Positions 1-7,357 of a DNA stretch of 8,960 nt are shown one piece after another. Both the position numbers and the translations under genes were made by a program. The notes under the pieces are model-generated. The model saw nothing but the letters and a program-made list of their open reading frames with translations, searched no databases and had not been told where the DNA came from. The DNA lies in contig JAQVYP010000069.1 of the NCBI GenBank assembly GCA_029004655.1, positions 1 to 8,960 on the forward strand. Direction: 5' to 3'. This stretch comes from Oscillospiraceae bacterium (GTDB taxonomy: Bacteria > Bacillota > Clostridia > Oscillospirales > Acutalibacteraceae). How positions within the stretch are numbered: position 1 is the first letter of the stretch; the number at the start of each line of letters is the position of its first letter.

Positions 1-300
1 GAAATCATTTGCAACTTCAATACAATTAATTGCCGCAATATCCGATGGCAATCTTGCGTTGAGTGCTGCAACAACACTTTTCGGTGGAATATTGCTGTTA
101 GTATCAAAGTGACAGCAAAACATATTTGCATGCACACCGGAGTCTGTCCTACTACATCCGCAAATGCCGTTTGGCAAATCACCAACAACAGTGAGTAGAG
201 TTTTTTGCAACACTTCTTGAACAGTAATAGCGTTCGACTGGACTTGCCATCCGCAATAATTCGTTCCATCATAGCAAATTGTCAACAGAAATCTTCTCAT
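1..300 (-). CDS. truA: tRNA pseudouridine(38-40) synthase TruA, N-terminal 100 residues (cut by window edge)
   Basis: TruA isomerises uridine to pseudouridine at positions 38-40 of the tRNA anticodon arm, in the cytoplasm. The visible part begins MRRFLLTICYDGTNYCGWQ, the usual TruA N-terminus, and carries the signature SRTDSGVHA at residues 50-58; Asp53 is the expected catalytic aspartate. The family is about 245 residues long, so more than half lies beyond the left edge. The ATG at 300 was chosen because it gives the canonical N-terminus. The frame is open upstream, but no better start is seen. Its ribosome binding site is poor (no AGGAGG within 15 nt), and ecfT stops only 19 nt upstream, so translation may be coupled to ecfT. 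TruA directly after EcfT is a common Firmicutes arrangement. Too short for listing as a complete ORF, but the identification is firm. Confidence 0.95.
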   Translation of the reverse strand, partial: MRRFLLTICYDGTNYCGWQVQSNAITVQEVLQKTLLTVVGDLPNGICGCSRTDSGVHANMFCCHFDTNSNIPPKSVVAALNARLPSDIAAINCIEVANDF

Positions 301-319
301 ATATCTTATTTCAGTCCAA

Positions 320-1129
320 TCAGAACAATATATTTAATACAAGCGAAAAAGAACACACAATCACAAACAATATTGTCGCTATTAAATCCATAATGGAATA
401 TCTCATTTTGTTTAGGCGCGTTCTACCCTCTCCGCCATTATAGCAACGGCATTCCATTGCTTCTGCTAAATCATATGCACGTCTAACAGATGAGATAAGC
501 AGTGGTATAAGTATTGGCAGTAAAGCTTTTACTCGCTTAATTAAGCCGCCACTTTCCATATCTGCGCCTCTCGCCTTTTGTGCATTCATTATTTTTTGGG
601 TTTCTTCTATTAATGTAGGTATAAATCTAAGTGCAATAGTCATAGTCATTGCCATTGTATGAACAGCTGATTCAAGACCTAATCGATTAAGCGGTTTTAG
701 CAAACTTTCAATTGCATTTGTAATAGCAGTTGGTGTAGACGAATAGCTGAATATCGCACTGGATAAAATCAGCATACTGATTCTGACAGACATAAATACT
801 GCTCGCCAAACACCGTCTGATGTTATTGTTATTATCCAAAAACTGAATAATTCAGCTCCTGTTTTTATATACAAAGCGTTTAAAATTGAAGTAAACAAAA
901 TGATTGGCAAAATTGTTTTTAAATTCTTAAGGTACATTGAAAAAGGTATTTTAGATAATAAAATCAAAACAAGCAAAAACGCCATCATTAGTCCCAATGA
1001 AAAAGCATTATTACTTAAGAAAGCAAAGACAATAAACATAACAAGCAAAATTAGCTTTGTCCTTGGATCTGCCCTGTGTATGCTCGAGTTAGTAGGAATA
1101 AACTGGCCAAAAGTAATATCGTTAAGCAT
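320..1129 (-). CDS. ecfT: Energy-coupling factor transporter transmembrane protein EcfT
   Basis: EcfT is the membrane scaffold of group II ECF importers. It links the EcfA1/EcfA2 ATPases to exchangeable vitamin- or metal-binding S components. The 269-residue length is normal. The N-terminus has the family signature SSIHRADPRTKL (15-26). Hydrophobic stretches at about 26-40, 43-60, 71-88, 110-128 and 246-268 fit membrane segments. The two cytoplasmic coupling motifs are QKARGADMESG (184-194), with the Ala-Arg-Gly core, and AMECRCYNGGEGRTRL (224-239), where the second core reads Cys-Arg-Cys instead of Ala-Arg-Gly/Cys. The ATG lies 8 nt inside the end of ecfA2 and is preceded by an AGGGGG-type ribosome binding site within ecfA2, which suggests translational coupling. 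No S component is present in the window, so the substrate cannot be inferred. Confidence 0.95.
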   Translation of the reverse strand: MLNDITFGQFIPTNSSIHRADPRTKLILLVMFIVFAFLSNNAFSLGLMMAFLLVLILLSKIPFSMYLKNLKTILPIILFTSILNALYIKTGAELFSFWIITITSDGVWRAVFMSVRISMLILSSAIFSYSSTPTAITNAIESLLKPLNRLGLESAVHTMAMTMTIALRFIPTLIEETQKIMNAQKARGADMESGGLIKRVKALLPILIPLLISSVRRAYDLAEAMECRCYNGGEGRTRLNKMRYSIMDLIATILFVIVCSFSLVLNILF

Positions 1130-1988
1130 TTTTCTGCCCCCTTCCCATCAGTTTGAGAAGTGAGTTTTTCATTTGCTCAACAGTATATATATTATTATCG
1201 ACATTTATTCCTAAATCTTTAAGACGCAATGCGATCTGGGTAACTTGAGGAATATTAAGTCCGATACTTTCAAGAAGCTCCGCATGCGAAAAAACATTGC
1301 CAACTGTATCAAACATTTCCACTTTTCCCTTGTTCATCACAAGTATTCTTTCGGCGGTTTTAGCCATATCTTCCATACTGTGAGAAACAATTATGACTGT
1401 GGAGCCTGTAGTGTCACGATATTGCTTTATCCTTGATAATATAATATCCCTGCCTGCGGGATCAAGCCCGGCAGTAGGTTCATCTAACACAATAATCTTG
1501 GGTTGCATTGCCATAACACCTGCAATTGCGGCACGGCGCTTTTCACCGCCTGACAAATCAAAAGGTGACTTTTGCAAAAGATTTCGGTGAAGACCAACCA
1601 TCTCTGCCGCGCCTATAACACGATTGTCAATCTCGCTATGACTGAGTCCCATATTTGTCGGTCCAAATGCAATATCTTTATATACAGTTTCTTCAAAAAG
1701 TTGGTATTCGGGATATTGGAAAACAAGACCAACTTGAAACCTGATCTGGCTGATTTTTTTTGGATTTTCCCAAATATCTTTACCATCTAGAAAGATATTA
1801 CCTTCTGAAGGTTTTATTAATCCATTCAAATGTTGGACAAGAGTTGATTTGCCGGATCCGGTATGGCCAATAATCCCCACAATTTCGCCCTGTTCGATTT
1901 CAAAGTTGATGTCGGTTATTGCATCATATGAGAATGGCGTACCGTGTCCATATGTGTAAGAAAGGTGTGATACCTTTAGTAATGACAA
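1122..1988 (-). CDS. ecfA2: Energy-coupling factor transporter ATP-binding protein EcfA2 (TTG start)
   Basis: This is one of the two ABC ATPases that power ECF-type micronutrient import; it pairs with EcfA1 under EcfT. All ATPase motifs are intact in the 288 residues: Walker A GHTGSGKST (41-49), Q-loop Gln91, signature LSGGEKRR (145-152), Walker B IIVLDEPT (165-172) followed by AGLDPAGR, and switch His203. The AGLDPAGR sequence and the QYPEYQLFEETVYKDIAFGP stretch are typical of EcfA2 as opposed to EcfA1. The start is a TTG immediately after the ecfA1 TAA. It is supported by AGGAGGA seven nucleotides upstream, inside the last ecfA1 codons, and by the N-terminus MSLLKVSHLSYTYGHG, which is right for the family. 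The 3' end overlaps ecfT by 8 nt. Confidence 0.96.
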   Translation of the reverse strand: MSLLKVSHLSYTYGHGTPFSYDAITDINFEIEQGEIVGIIGHTGSGKSTLVQHLNGLIKPSEGNIFLDGKDIWENPKKISQIRFQVGLVFQYPEYQLFEETVYKDIAFGPTNMGLSHSEIDNRVIGAAEMVGLHRNLLQKSPFDLSGGEKRRAAIAGVMAMQPKIIVLDEPTAGLDPAGRDIILSRIKQYRDTTGSTVIIVSHSMEDMAKTAERILVMNKGKVEMFDTVGNVFSHAELLESIGLNIPQVTQIALRLKDLGINVDNNIYTVEQMKNSLLKLMGRGQKNA

Positions 1989-2837
1989 TTATTTTTCCTC
2001 CTGCAAAGCTCCAGTCAATGCCTCGACGCATTCATCAACAGTAATAATACTGCTATCAAGGTCAATGCCAGCTTTCTTCAGTTCAAAAACGAGTTCTGTC
2101 GGTTGAGGAACATCTAATCCAACCGATTTTAAAAGTTCAACCTGAGAAAACACTTTGGAGGGAATGCCGTCCAATAATATTTTCCCCTTATCCATTACCA
2201 CCACACGGTCGGCCATTGCAGCCTCGTTCATGTAATGGGTGATTAATATAATTGTAATATTTTTTTCTTTGCAAAGTTTAATGATTGTTTCCATAACTTC
2301 TTGCCGGCCCCGTGGGTCAAGCATTGCTGTAGGCTCATCTAAAACAATACATTCAGGTTCCATTGCAATGATTCCGGCAATTGCAACTCGTTGCTTTTGG
2401 CCTCCGGACAACTTATGCGGAGAAGAATCCTTATATTCATACATTTCAACTGCTTTTAGCGCTTCATCAACGCGACGTCTCATTTCATTAGGTTCAACGC
2501 CTAAATTTTCGAGTCCGAAAGCAACGTCTTCATCAACAATGGTTGAAACAAGCTGATTATCAGGATTTTGAAAAACCATTCCCACAATACGTTTAATATC
2601 AATAGCGTGGACTTCATCGTTAGTGTTCATACCTGACACAATGACATTGCCTTTAGTCGGCTTATTAAGACCGTTTAAAAGTTTCGCCAATGTGGATTTT
2701 CCAGAACCGTTGTGCCCCAAAACAGCAGTAAAACTGCCCTTTTCAAAATCTACCGAGAAATCTTCCATAACCGCTATATTGCCTTCTTCGGTTTCATATT
2801 CAAATGTCACATTTTGGGCACTAATTATTTTATCCAT
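1989..2837 (-). CDS. ecfA1: Energy-coupling factor transporter ATP-binding protein EcfA1
   Basis: This is the second ABC ATPase of the ECF module, forming a heterodimer with EcfA2 on the cytoplasmic face of EcfT. In its 282 residues I see Walker A GHNGSGKST (41-49), Q-loop Gln90 in FQNPDNQLVSTIVDEDVAFG, signature LSGGQKQR (143-150), Walker B CIVLDEPT (163-170) followed by AMLDPRGR, and switch His201. The AMLDP and FQNPDNQ forms distinguish EcfA1 from EcfA2. The ATG follows the methyltransferase TAA with no gap, and its ribosome binding site (AAAGGA) lies in the final methyltransferase codons. The gene stops right before the ecfA2 TTG, so the three ecf genes are packed without spacers and are almost certainly co-transcribed. 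Confidence 0.96.
   Translation of the reverse strand: MDKIISAQNVTFEYETEEGNIAVMEDFSVDFEKGSFTAVLGHNGSGKSTLAKLLNGLNKPTKGNVIVSGMNTNDEVHAIDIKRIVGMVFQNPDNQLVSTIVDEDVAFGLENLGVEPNEMRRRVDEALKAVEMYEYKDSSPHKLSGGQKQRVAIAGIIAMEPECIVLDEPTAMLDPRGRQEVMETIIKLCKEKNITIILITHYMNEAAMADRVVVMDKGKILLDGIPSKVFSQVELLKSVGLDVPQPTELVFELKKAGIDLDSSIITVDECVEALTGALQEEK
1996..2002 (-). promoter_or_regulatory. Ribosome binding site that fixes the ecfA2 TTG start
   Basis: The minus strand reads AGGAGGA, seven nucleotides before the TTG at 1988. The site is formed by the last codons of ecfA1 (Gln-Glu-Glu). Its strength and spacing are the main reason for accepting a TTG start, along with the correct family N-terminus that follows. 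Confidence 0.85.
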
Positions 2838-3710
2838 TTATTTTTTGTCCTTTATCCACAAGGTTGTGTTGCCGCATGGTAAAACTATTTTCTTTGAAGT
2901 AACAGGAAGTCCGATTTCATCGGTAGAGGCAGAGCCTCCTCGACCTTTTACTATCATATTATCAACCATAAAATTCAGTATAGACGGAGAAAGTCCGCCG
3001 GTATATGAATTAAGCAAAAAGAATATTGCATCTTTACTTAAAAGCCCTGAAACAACGTCTAAAAGCTCATAAAGCTGTTCATCTAGCTTCCAAACTTCTC
3101 CGTTTGGCCCCCTGCCATATGACGGTGGATCCATAACAATACCGTCATATGTGTTTCCTCTTCTCAATTCCCTTGCACAAAATTTCATGCAATCGTCAAC
3201 CAGCCAGCGAATATTGCCATCAGCAACTCCGCTTGATATTGCATTTTCCTTTGCCCACGATACCATGCCTTTCGAAGCATCAACATGGGTAACACTGGCG
3301 CCTGCTTTTAAACAAGCGATTGTTGCACCGCCGGTATATGCGAATAAGTTGAGCACCTTAACCGGACGGTTACATTTCTTTATCGTTTCTGACATAACAT
3401 CCCAGTTTACAGCCTGTTCAGGAAACAAACCTGTATGTTTAAATCCCATAGGCTTTAAATTGAATGTTAAATCTTTATATTCAATACTCCACGCATCGGG
3501 TACCTTTTTAAGATTTTCCCAATAGCCTCCGCCGCTTGAAGAGCGGTGATACACTGCATGCGCTTCATTCCAGCGAGGGTCTGATTTCGTGAACTCCCAA
3601 ATTATTTGTGGATCGGGGCGAATCAGTATAATATTACCCCAGCGCTCAAGACGTTCACCGGCAGTAGCATCTAAGAGTTCATAATCATTAAAACCAATTA
3701 CAGCTCTCAT
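2838..3710 (-). CDS. Class I SAM-dependent methyltransferase, RlmI-like (COG1092 type), substrate unknown
   Basis: This is probably an RNA methyltransferase with a class I Rossmann fold. The SAM-binding motif I is VLNLFAYTGGA (119-129), the ribose-binding acid is Asp144 in THVDASKGM, and Asp172/Asp173 lie at the end of the next strand. Motif IV is DPPSYGRGPNG (194-204). The N-terminal ~80 residues resemble the small beta domain that precedes the catalytic domain in RlmI-like proteins. The RlmI PUA domain is absent, and at 290 residues the protein is about 100 shorter than E. coli RlmI. Where RlmI-type m5C enzymes have a Ser-Cys motif after the last strands, this protein reads NSYTGGLSP (234-242) with no Cys, so m5C activity is doubtful. 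The ATG overlaps the glmM stop in an ATGA, and the gene abuts ecfA1. The family is clear; target and product are not known to me. Confidence 0.82.
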   Translation of the reverse strand: MRAVIGFNDYELLDATAGERLERWGNIILIRPDPQIIWEFTKSDPRWNEAHAVYHRSSSGGGYWENLKKVPDAWSIEYKDLTFNLKPMGFKHTGLFPEQAVNWDVMSETIKKCNRPVKVLNLFAYTGGATIACLKAGASVTHVDASKGMVSWAKENAISSGVADGNIRWLVDDCMKFCARELRRGNTYDGIVMDPPSYGRGPNGEVWKLDEQLYELLDVVSGLLSKDAIFFLLNSYTGGLSPSILNFMVDNMIVKGRGGSASTDEIGLPVTSKKIVLPCGNTTLWIKDKK

Positions 3711-5059
3711 TCACTAGCCCTTTCCGTAATAACAGCTGCTACTTCACGCGCAAGTTTATTAATAAGGTGAATATCCTTACCCTCAATCATAACTCTGATA
3801 AGTGGCTCTGTTCCGGATGCTCTAACAAGAATTCGACCATCTTCACCTAAAATTTTCGCTGCATTATCAATACTTTTAATAATTGTTTCGTCTGTTTTAA
3901 GCTTTGATTTTCCATCGGTATCAGCTGTCACATTAATCATTGTCTGTGGAAAAGATTCCATTACCGAAGCCAACTGAGATGCGGTTTTTTTATTTTTAAT
4001 CATTGATGCAGCATATTGAACACCGGATAACTGACCATCGCCTGTAGTAGCAAAATCCTTGAAAATAATATGCCCTGACTGTTCCCCGCCTATGCTGTAA
4101 TCGTTTTTAAGCATTTCCTCAAGAACATATCTGTCGCCAACTGCAGTTTCTATTACATTTATTCCGTTTTCACGTGCAAAATGTTTGAACCCGATATTTG
4201 ACATAACAGTTAGAACTGCAGCGTCACCGTTTAACCTTCCGGATCTTTTAAATTCTTTAGCAAATACCGCAATAAGCTTATCACCATCAATAAGTTTTCC
4301 GCACTCATCAACTGCCAGACAGCGGTCGCTATCACCATCAAACGCTAACCCTAAATCCATGCCATTAGCATTTACATAATCAATTAAATCTTCCATGTGT
4401 GTTGAACCACAATGTTCATTAATATTAACACCGTTTGGATTATCATGTATCATATGACACTTCGCACCAAGCCTTGAGAAAATTTTCTCTGCGGTAGTTG
4501 ATGCACAGCCGTTTGCACAGTCAATAGCAATTTTAAGACCATCTAGATTAACGTCAATTGAAGAAACAATATGATTTATATATTTATCAATATAATCAGG
4601 GCGATAAAATACATTGCCAACATCACCACCGACAGGCATTGTAAGTTCAACGGCATTATCCAAAACAATTGCTTCAATTTCTTCTTCTAAACAATCAGGC
4701 AGCTTATAACCATCTTTGTCAAAAAGCTTTATACCGTTATATTCGCATGGATTGTGAGAAGCCGAAATCATAACACCACTATCAGCTCCGCTATTTGCAA
4801 CAAGATATGCAACAGCAGGAGTTGGGATAAATCCAGCAAGAACAACGTCTGCGCCAACAGAACACAAGCCGGATGCCAATGCCAGTTCAAGCATTGAAGA
4901 TGACACACGGGTGTCCTTGCCAATTAAAACTTTAGGTCTTGCTTCAGAGTGTTTTGTTAAAACATATGCCGCTGCCCTGCCTATATTCATTGCAAGCTCA
5001 CAAGTAAGCTCTGAATTTGCAATTCCTCTTGCACCATCAGTTCCAAAAAGTCTGCCCAT
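3707..5059 (-). CDS. glmM: Phosphoglucosamine mutase GlmM
   Basis: GlmM interconverts glucosamine-6-phosphate and glucosamine-1-phosphate, the step before GlmU on the route to UDP-GlcNAc for peptidoglycan. The 450 residues match the usual length. Key sites are FGTDGARG (5-12), the phosphoserine loop ISASHNP with Ser101 as the expected phosphorylated residue, the metal-binding loop DGDSDR (241-246), the sugar-binding loop GGEQSGH (324-330) and the C-terminal phosphate-binding loop RASGTEPLIRVM (413-424). The start ATG is preceded by AAGGAG with an 8-nt spacing, and the N-terminus MGRLFGTDGARG is canonical. It lies 27 nt after ruvB and ends in an ATGA overlap with the methyltransferase. Linkage to ruvB and ecfA looks like shared housekeeping expression, not shared function. 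Confidence 0.97.
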   Translation of the reverse strand: MGRLFGTDGARGIANSELTCELAMNIGRAAAYVLTKHSEARPKVLIGKDTRVSSSMLELALASGLCSVGADVVLAGFIPTPAVAYLVANSGADSGVMISASHNPCEYNGIKLFDKDGYKLPDCLEEEIEAIVLDNAVELTMPVGGDVGNVFYRPDYIDKYINHIVSSIDVNLDGLKIAIDCANGCASTTAEKIFSRLGAKCHMIHDNPNGVNINEHCGSTHMEDLIDYVNANGMDLGLAFDGDSDRCLAVDECGKLIDGDKLIAVFAKEFKRSGRLNGDAAVLTVMSNIGFKHFARENGINVIETAVGDRYVLEEMLKNDYSIGGEQSGHIIFKDFATTGDGQLSGVQYAASMIKNKKTASQLASVMESFPQTMINVTADTDGKSKLKTDETIIKSIDNAAKILGEDGRILVRASGTEPLIRVMIEGKDIHLINKLAREVAAVITERASE

Positions 5060-5086
5060 TAAAAAAACTCCTTAATAAAAAAATTA

Positions 5087-6115
5087 TTACATAGATGTTT
5101 GGTCACACTGAATTTGAATTCCTAAATGTTCATAAGCCGCTCTCGTTACGCAACGACCACGGTTTGTTCTGGATAAAAATCCAATTTGCATTAAGTAAGG
5201 TTCATATACATCTTCGATGGTCAAGCTGTCCTCATTAACTGCTGCTGCGAGAGTATCCACACCAACAGGTCCACCGTTATATGTGTTAATTATTGTTGTG
5301 AGCATTTTTCTGTCAAAATCATCCAGACCTAGTTCATCAATTTCGAAACGATTTAAAGCAAGCTTTGCAATTTCTTCTGTTATAACACCGTCGTGCTCCA
5401 CTTGTGCAATATCGCGAACACGCTTCAGCAAACGGTTGGCAATTCGCGGAGTTCCTCTGGAACGTGATGCAATTTCCAATGCACCATTTTGATCGATTTC
5501 GATTCCTAGAATTCCTGCTGATCGTGTTACTATTTCTGCCAACTGTTCAGGAGTATAAAGTTCGAGTCTAAGCAATACACCAAATCTATCGCGTAACGGT
5601 GCAGTAAGCTGACCGGAGCGTGTAGTAGCACCCACAAGAGTGAAATGAGGCAAATCCAAACGAATTGACCTTGCCGACGGGCCTTTGCCAATAATAATAT
5701 CAAGAGCATAATCTTCCATTGCCGGATACAGAACTTCTTCAACACTTCGTGACAGCCGATGAATTTCGTCAATAAATAATACATCGCCCTCATTAAGATT
5801 GGTAAGCAGTGCAGCTAAATCGCCTTGCTTTTCAATTGCCGGGCCCGAAGTAATTCTAAAATTAACGCCCATTTCATTTGCAATAATACCCGCCAAAGTA
5901 GTTTTACCAAGACCGGGAGGGCCATATATCAAGCAATGGTCAAGTGACTCTTTCCTTAAAAGTGCCGCTTTAATATATATCACAAGATTTTCTTTAACTT
6001 TATCCTGACCAATATATTCTATAAGTGATTTTGGACGAAGAGAAAAATCAATTTCAGCATCTAAATTTGTTAGTTCAGGTGCAACTATTCTGTTTTCAAA
6101 ATCCATTTCAGACAT
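5087..6115 (-). CDS. ruvB: Holliday junction branch migration ATPase RuvB
   Basis: RuvB is the hexameric AAA+ motor that pumps DNA through the RuvA-bound Holliday junction during recombination repair. The 342-residue sequence has Walker A GPPGLGKT (65-72), Walker B LFIDEIH (113-119), sensor-1 region VGATTRSG (161-168), the arginine finger in RDRFG (175-179), sensor-2 region RGTPRIANRLLKRVRD (220-235), and the C-terminal winged helix ending PYLMQIGFLSRTNRGR (306-321). Every element expected for activity is present. The ATG at 6115 is preceded by an AGGTAGGTG ribosome binding site that includes the ruvA stop codon. A second in-frame ATG three codons later is less likely. It sits 9 nt downstream of ruvA in the order ruvC-ruvA-ruvB. 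Confidence 0.97.
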   Translation of the reverse strand: MSEMDFENRIVAPELTNLDAEIDFSLRPKSLIEYIGQDKVKENLVIYIKAALLRKESLDHCLIYGPPGLGKTTLAGIIANEMGVNFRITSGPAIEKQGDLAALLTNLNEGDVLFIDEIHRLSRSVEEVLYPAMEDYALDIIIGKGPSARSIRLDLPHFTLVGATTRSGQLTAPLRDRFGVLLRLELYTPEQLAEIVTRSAGILGIEIDQNGALEIASRSRGTPRIANRLLKRVRDIAQVEHDGVITEEIAKLALNRFEIDELGLDDFDRKMLTTIINTYNGGPVGVDTLAAAVNEDSLTIEDVYEPYLMQIGFLSRTNRGRCVTRAAYEHLGIQIQCDQTSM

Positions 6116-6124
6116 TATTTACAC

Positions 6125-6721
6125 CTACCTTGATAAAGATTTTAATGATTCCTTTATAATTTGCTGAACACTGAAAGATTGATCGGTTCGGCTTACTGCT
6201 AAGGATGCTTCACTTTGAGAGTATCCAAGCGACACGAGTGCACTTAATGCTTCCTGTGCGTTTGTGTGATTGACCACGTTTCCAACAGCTTTTAAATCTT
6301 CCTTAAACGATATATCGGTTGCCGTAACCTTGTCCTTAAGCTCAAGTACAATTCGCTGTGCAAGTTTAGCACCTACACCGCTTGCTCTCGTAAGCGACTT
6401 TGAATCGCCGCTAGCAATATATAAAGCAACCTGGTCGGGTGTGAAATCCGATAAAATAGCAATTCCAATTCTGGGTCCAACACCATTAACGGATGTTATT
6501 AGTTTAAAACATTCCATCTCTGTTGTTTCATTAAAACCATAAAGGTCAACAGCATCTTCCTTAACATTCATATAAGTATAAACAAACACTTCACTGCCCT
6601 TTTTAGGAAGAGATGAAAGTGTGTTAAGCGTTGCGATACATTTATATCCAACACCGCCGCATTCAACAACAAATGAACGGCTATCAGTATAAATGAGCTT
6701 ACCATGAAGTGAAAATATCAT
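6125..6721 (-). CDS. ruvA: Holliday junction DNA-binding protein RuvA
   Basis: RuvA is the tetrameric platform that holds the Holliday junction square-planar and recruits RuvB. The 198 residues from ATG 6721 match the usual ~200. Domain I is an OB-fold barrel (1-62), with the acidic pin Glu55-Asp56 at the same positions as in E. coli. Domain II has two helix-hairpin-helix motifs, around SVNGVGPRIGIAIL (77-90) and ASGVGAKLAQRIVLELKD (113-130). After a flexible linker, domain III (about 153-198) is the RuvB-contacting helical bundle. A longer frame opens at 6784, but its extra 21 residues overlap ruvC, do not look like RuvA, and lack a ribosome binding site; MIFSLHGKL is the normal RuvA start. 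An AGGAGGA lies 11 nt upstream of this start, inside the end of ruvC. Confidence 0.96.
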   Translation of the reverse strand: MIFSLHGKLIYTDSRSFVVECGGVGYKCIATLNTLSSLPKKGSEVFVYTYMNVKEDAVDLYGFNETTEMECFKLITSVNGVGPRIGIAILSDFTPDQVALYIASGDSKSLTRASGVGAKLAQRIVLELKDKVTATDISFKEDLKAVGNVVNHTNAQEALSALVSLGYSQSEASLAVSRTDQSFSVQQIIKESLKSLSR

Positions 6722-6723
6722 TA

Positions 6724-7230
6724 TTATCTGTTTCCTCCTGCATATATCTTTCCAAGAAGCGAACCCGCAGAATGTGCATGGCAAATAGCCATTGCCAATG
6801 CATCGGCTGTATCGTCGGGTTTTGGCACTTTTTCTAGATTAAGAAGAATTCTGGTCATCTCCATAATTTGCTTTTTTTCTGCCCTGCCATAGCCTGTGAC
6901 AGCCTGCTTGACCTGCAACGGTGTGTATTCAAACACTGGCACCTTCATTTTTTGGGCTGCAAGTACTATAACGCCTCTTGCTTGAGCAACATCTATTGCA
7001 GTTGTGGTGTTCGTATTAAAAAAAAGCTTTTCTATAGAAACTGCATCCAACAAATGCTTTGATAAAAGCATTAACATTTCGTCATAAATTTTTTCTAGCC
7101 TACTGGAAAAATCTGTTTTTGCTGCCGTTGTAATAGCACCATATTCAATCGGAGTAAACTTATTTGATTCATATTTAACAATGCCATATCCAACAATGGC
7201 ATAACCGGGGTCAATGCCCAAAACAACCAT
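6724..7230 (-). CDS. ruvC: Crossover junction endodeoxyribonuclease RuvC
   Basis: RuvC is the dimeric, Mg2+-dependent resolvase that cuts Holliday junctions in the RuvABC pathway. The 168-residue protein begins MVVLGIDPGYAIVGYGIV, with catalytic Asp7. The other acidic residues of the RNase H-fold active site are Glu67 (SIEKLFFNTN), and Asp140 and Asp143 in KPDDTADALAMAICH. DNA-contacting sequence YTPLQVKQAVTGYGRAEK is at 102-119. The ATG is preceded by AAGGAG with a 7-nt gap. It is the first gene of the minus-strand series and has its own promoter upstream (7270-7298), with a leader of about 33 nt. It ends 2 nt before ruvA. I see no paired LexA half-sites upstream, so SOS control is not evident. 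Confidence 0.96.
   Translation of the reverse strand: MVVLGIDPGYAIVGYGIVKYESNKFTPIEYGAITTAAKTDFSSRLEKIYDEMLMLLSKHLLDAVSIEKLFFNTNTTTAIDVAQARGVIVLAAQKMKVPVFEYTPLQVKQAVTGYGRAEKKQIMEMTRILLNLEKVPKPDDTADALAMAICHAHSAGSLLGKIYAGGNR
6733..6739 (-). promoter_or_regulatory. Ribosome binding site for the short ruvA start
   Basis: AGGAGGA on the minus strand encodes the Gly-Gly near the RuvC C-terminus and lies 11 nt before the ATG at 6721. The spacing is a little long but workable. It supports the 198-residue RuvA over the 219-residue reading that begins at 6784, since the site lies downstream of that alternative start. Confidence 0.75.
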
Positions 7231-7246
7231 GAGTCTCTCCTTAAAC

Positions 7247-7256
7247 GCAAATTTGC
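7247..7256. repeat. Perfect 10-bp palindrome in the ruvC leader
   Basis: GCAAATTTGC is self-complementary and lies between the predicted ruvC transcription start and the AAGGAG ribosome binding site. It could be a repressor operator or chance in AT-rich DNA; the flanking bases do not extend the symmetry. It does not match the Gram-positive LexA box. Confidence 0.35.
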
Positions 7257-7269
7257 ATATTTGATGTAT

Positions 7270-7298
7270 AGTATAGCATAAATCAGAGTATTAGGCAA
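7270..7298 (-). promoter_or_regulatory. Extended -10 sigma-A promoter for ruvC and the downstream series
   Basis: On the minus strand the -35 is TTGCCT (7298-7293, 4 of 6 to consensus), then a 17-nt spacer, then -10 TATACT (7275-7270, 5 of 6). A TG dinucleotide one base upstream of the -10 gives an extended -10 element. Transcription should begin near 7263, about 33 nt before the ruvC ATG. No terminator hairpin is visible in the short gaps down to truA, so this promoter could serve all nine minus-strand genes. Confidence 0.75.
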
Positions 7299-7357
7299 CT
7301 TGTGTTTGACTTTTTTAATGGAAAAAATGTTCGGGTTAATTGCATTGGTTATTTCAT

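Noticed and set aside
2623..3072. A 149-residue plus-strand frame antisense to ecfA1 and the methyltransferase, and other antisense frames over the minus-strand genes
   Set aside because: They lie entirely opposite well-supported conserved genes, have no ribosome binding sites or recognisable domains, and are shadows of biased codon use.
1..3710. A hidden S component or vitamin riboswitch that would identify the ECF transporter's substrate
   Set aside because: The genes abut with no room for another membrane protein or a leader; none of the frames reads as an S component.
6722..6784. A 21-residue N-terminal extension of RuvA beginning at the ATG at 6784
   Set aside because: It overlaps ruvC, shows no similarity to RuvA, and the good AGGAGGA lies downstream of it; Met at 6721 gives the canonical RuvA N-terminus and length.
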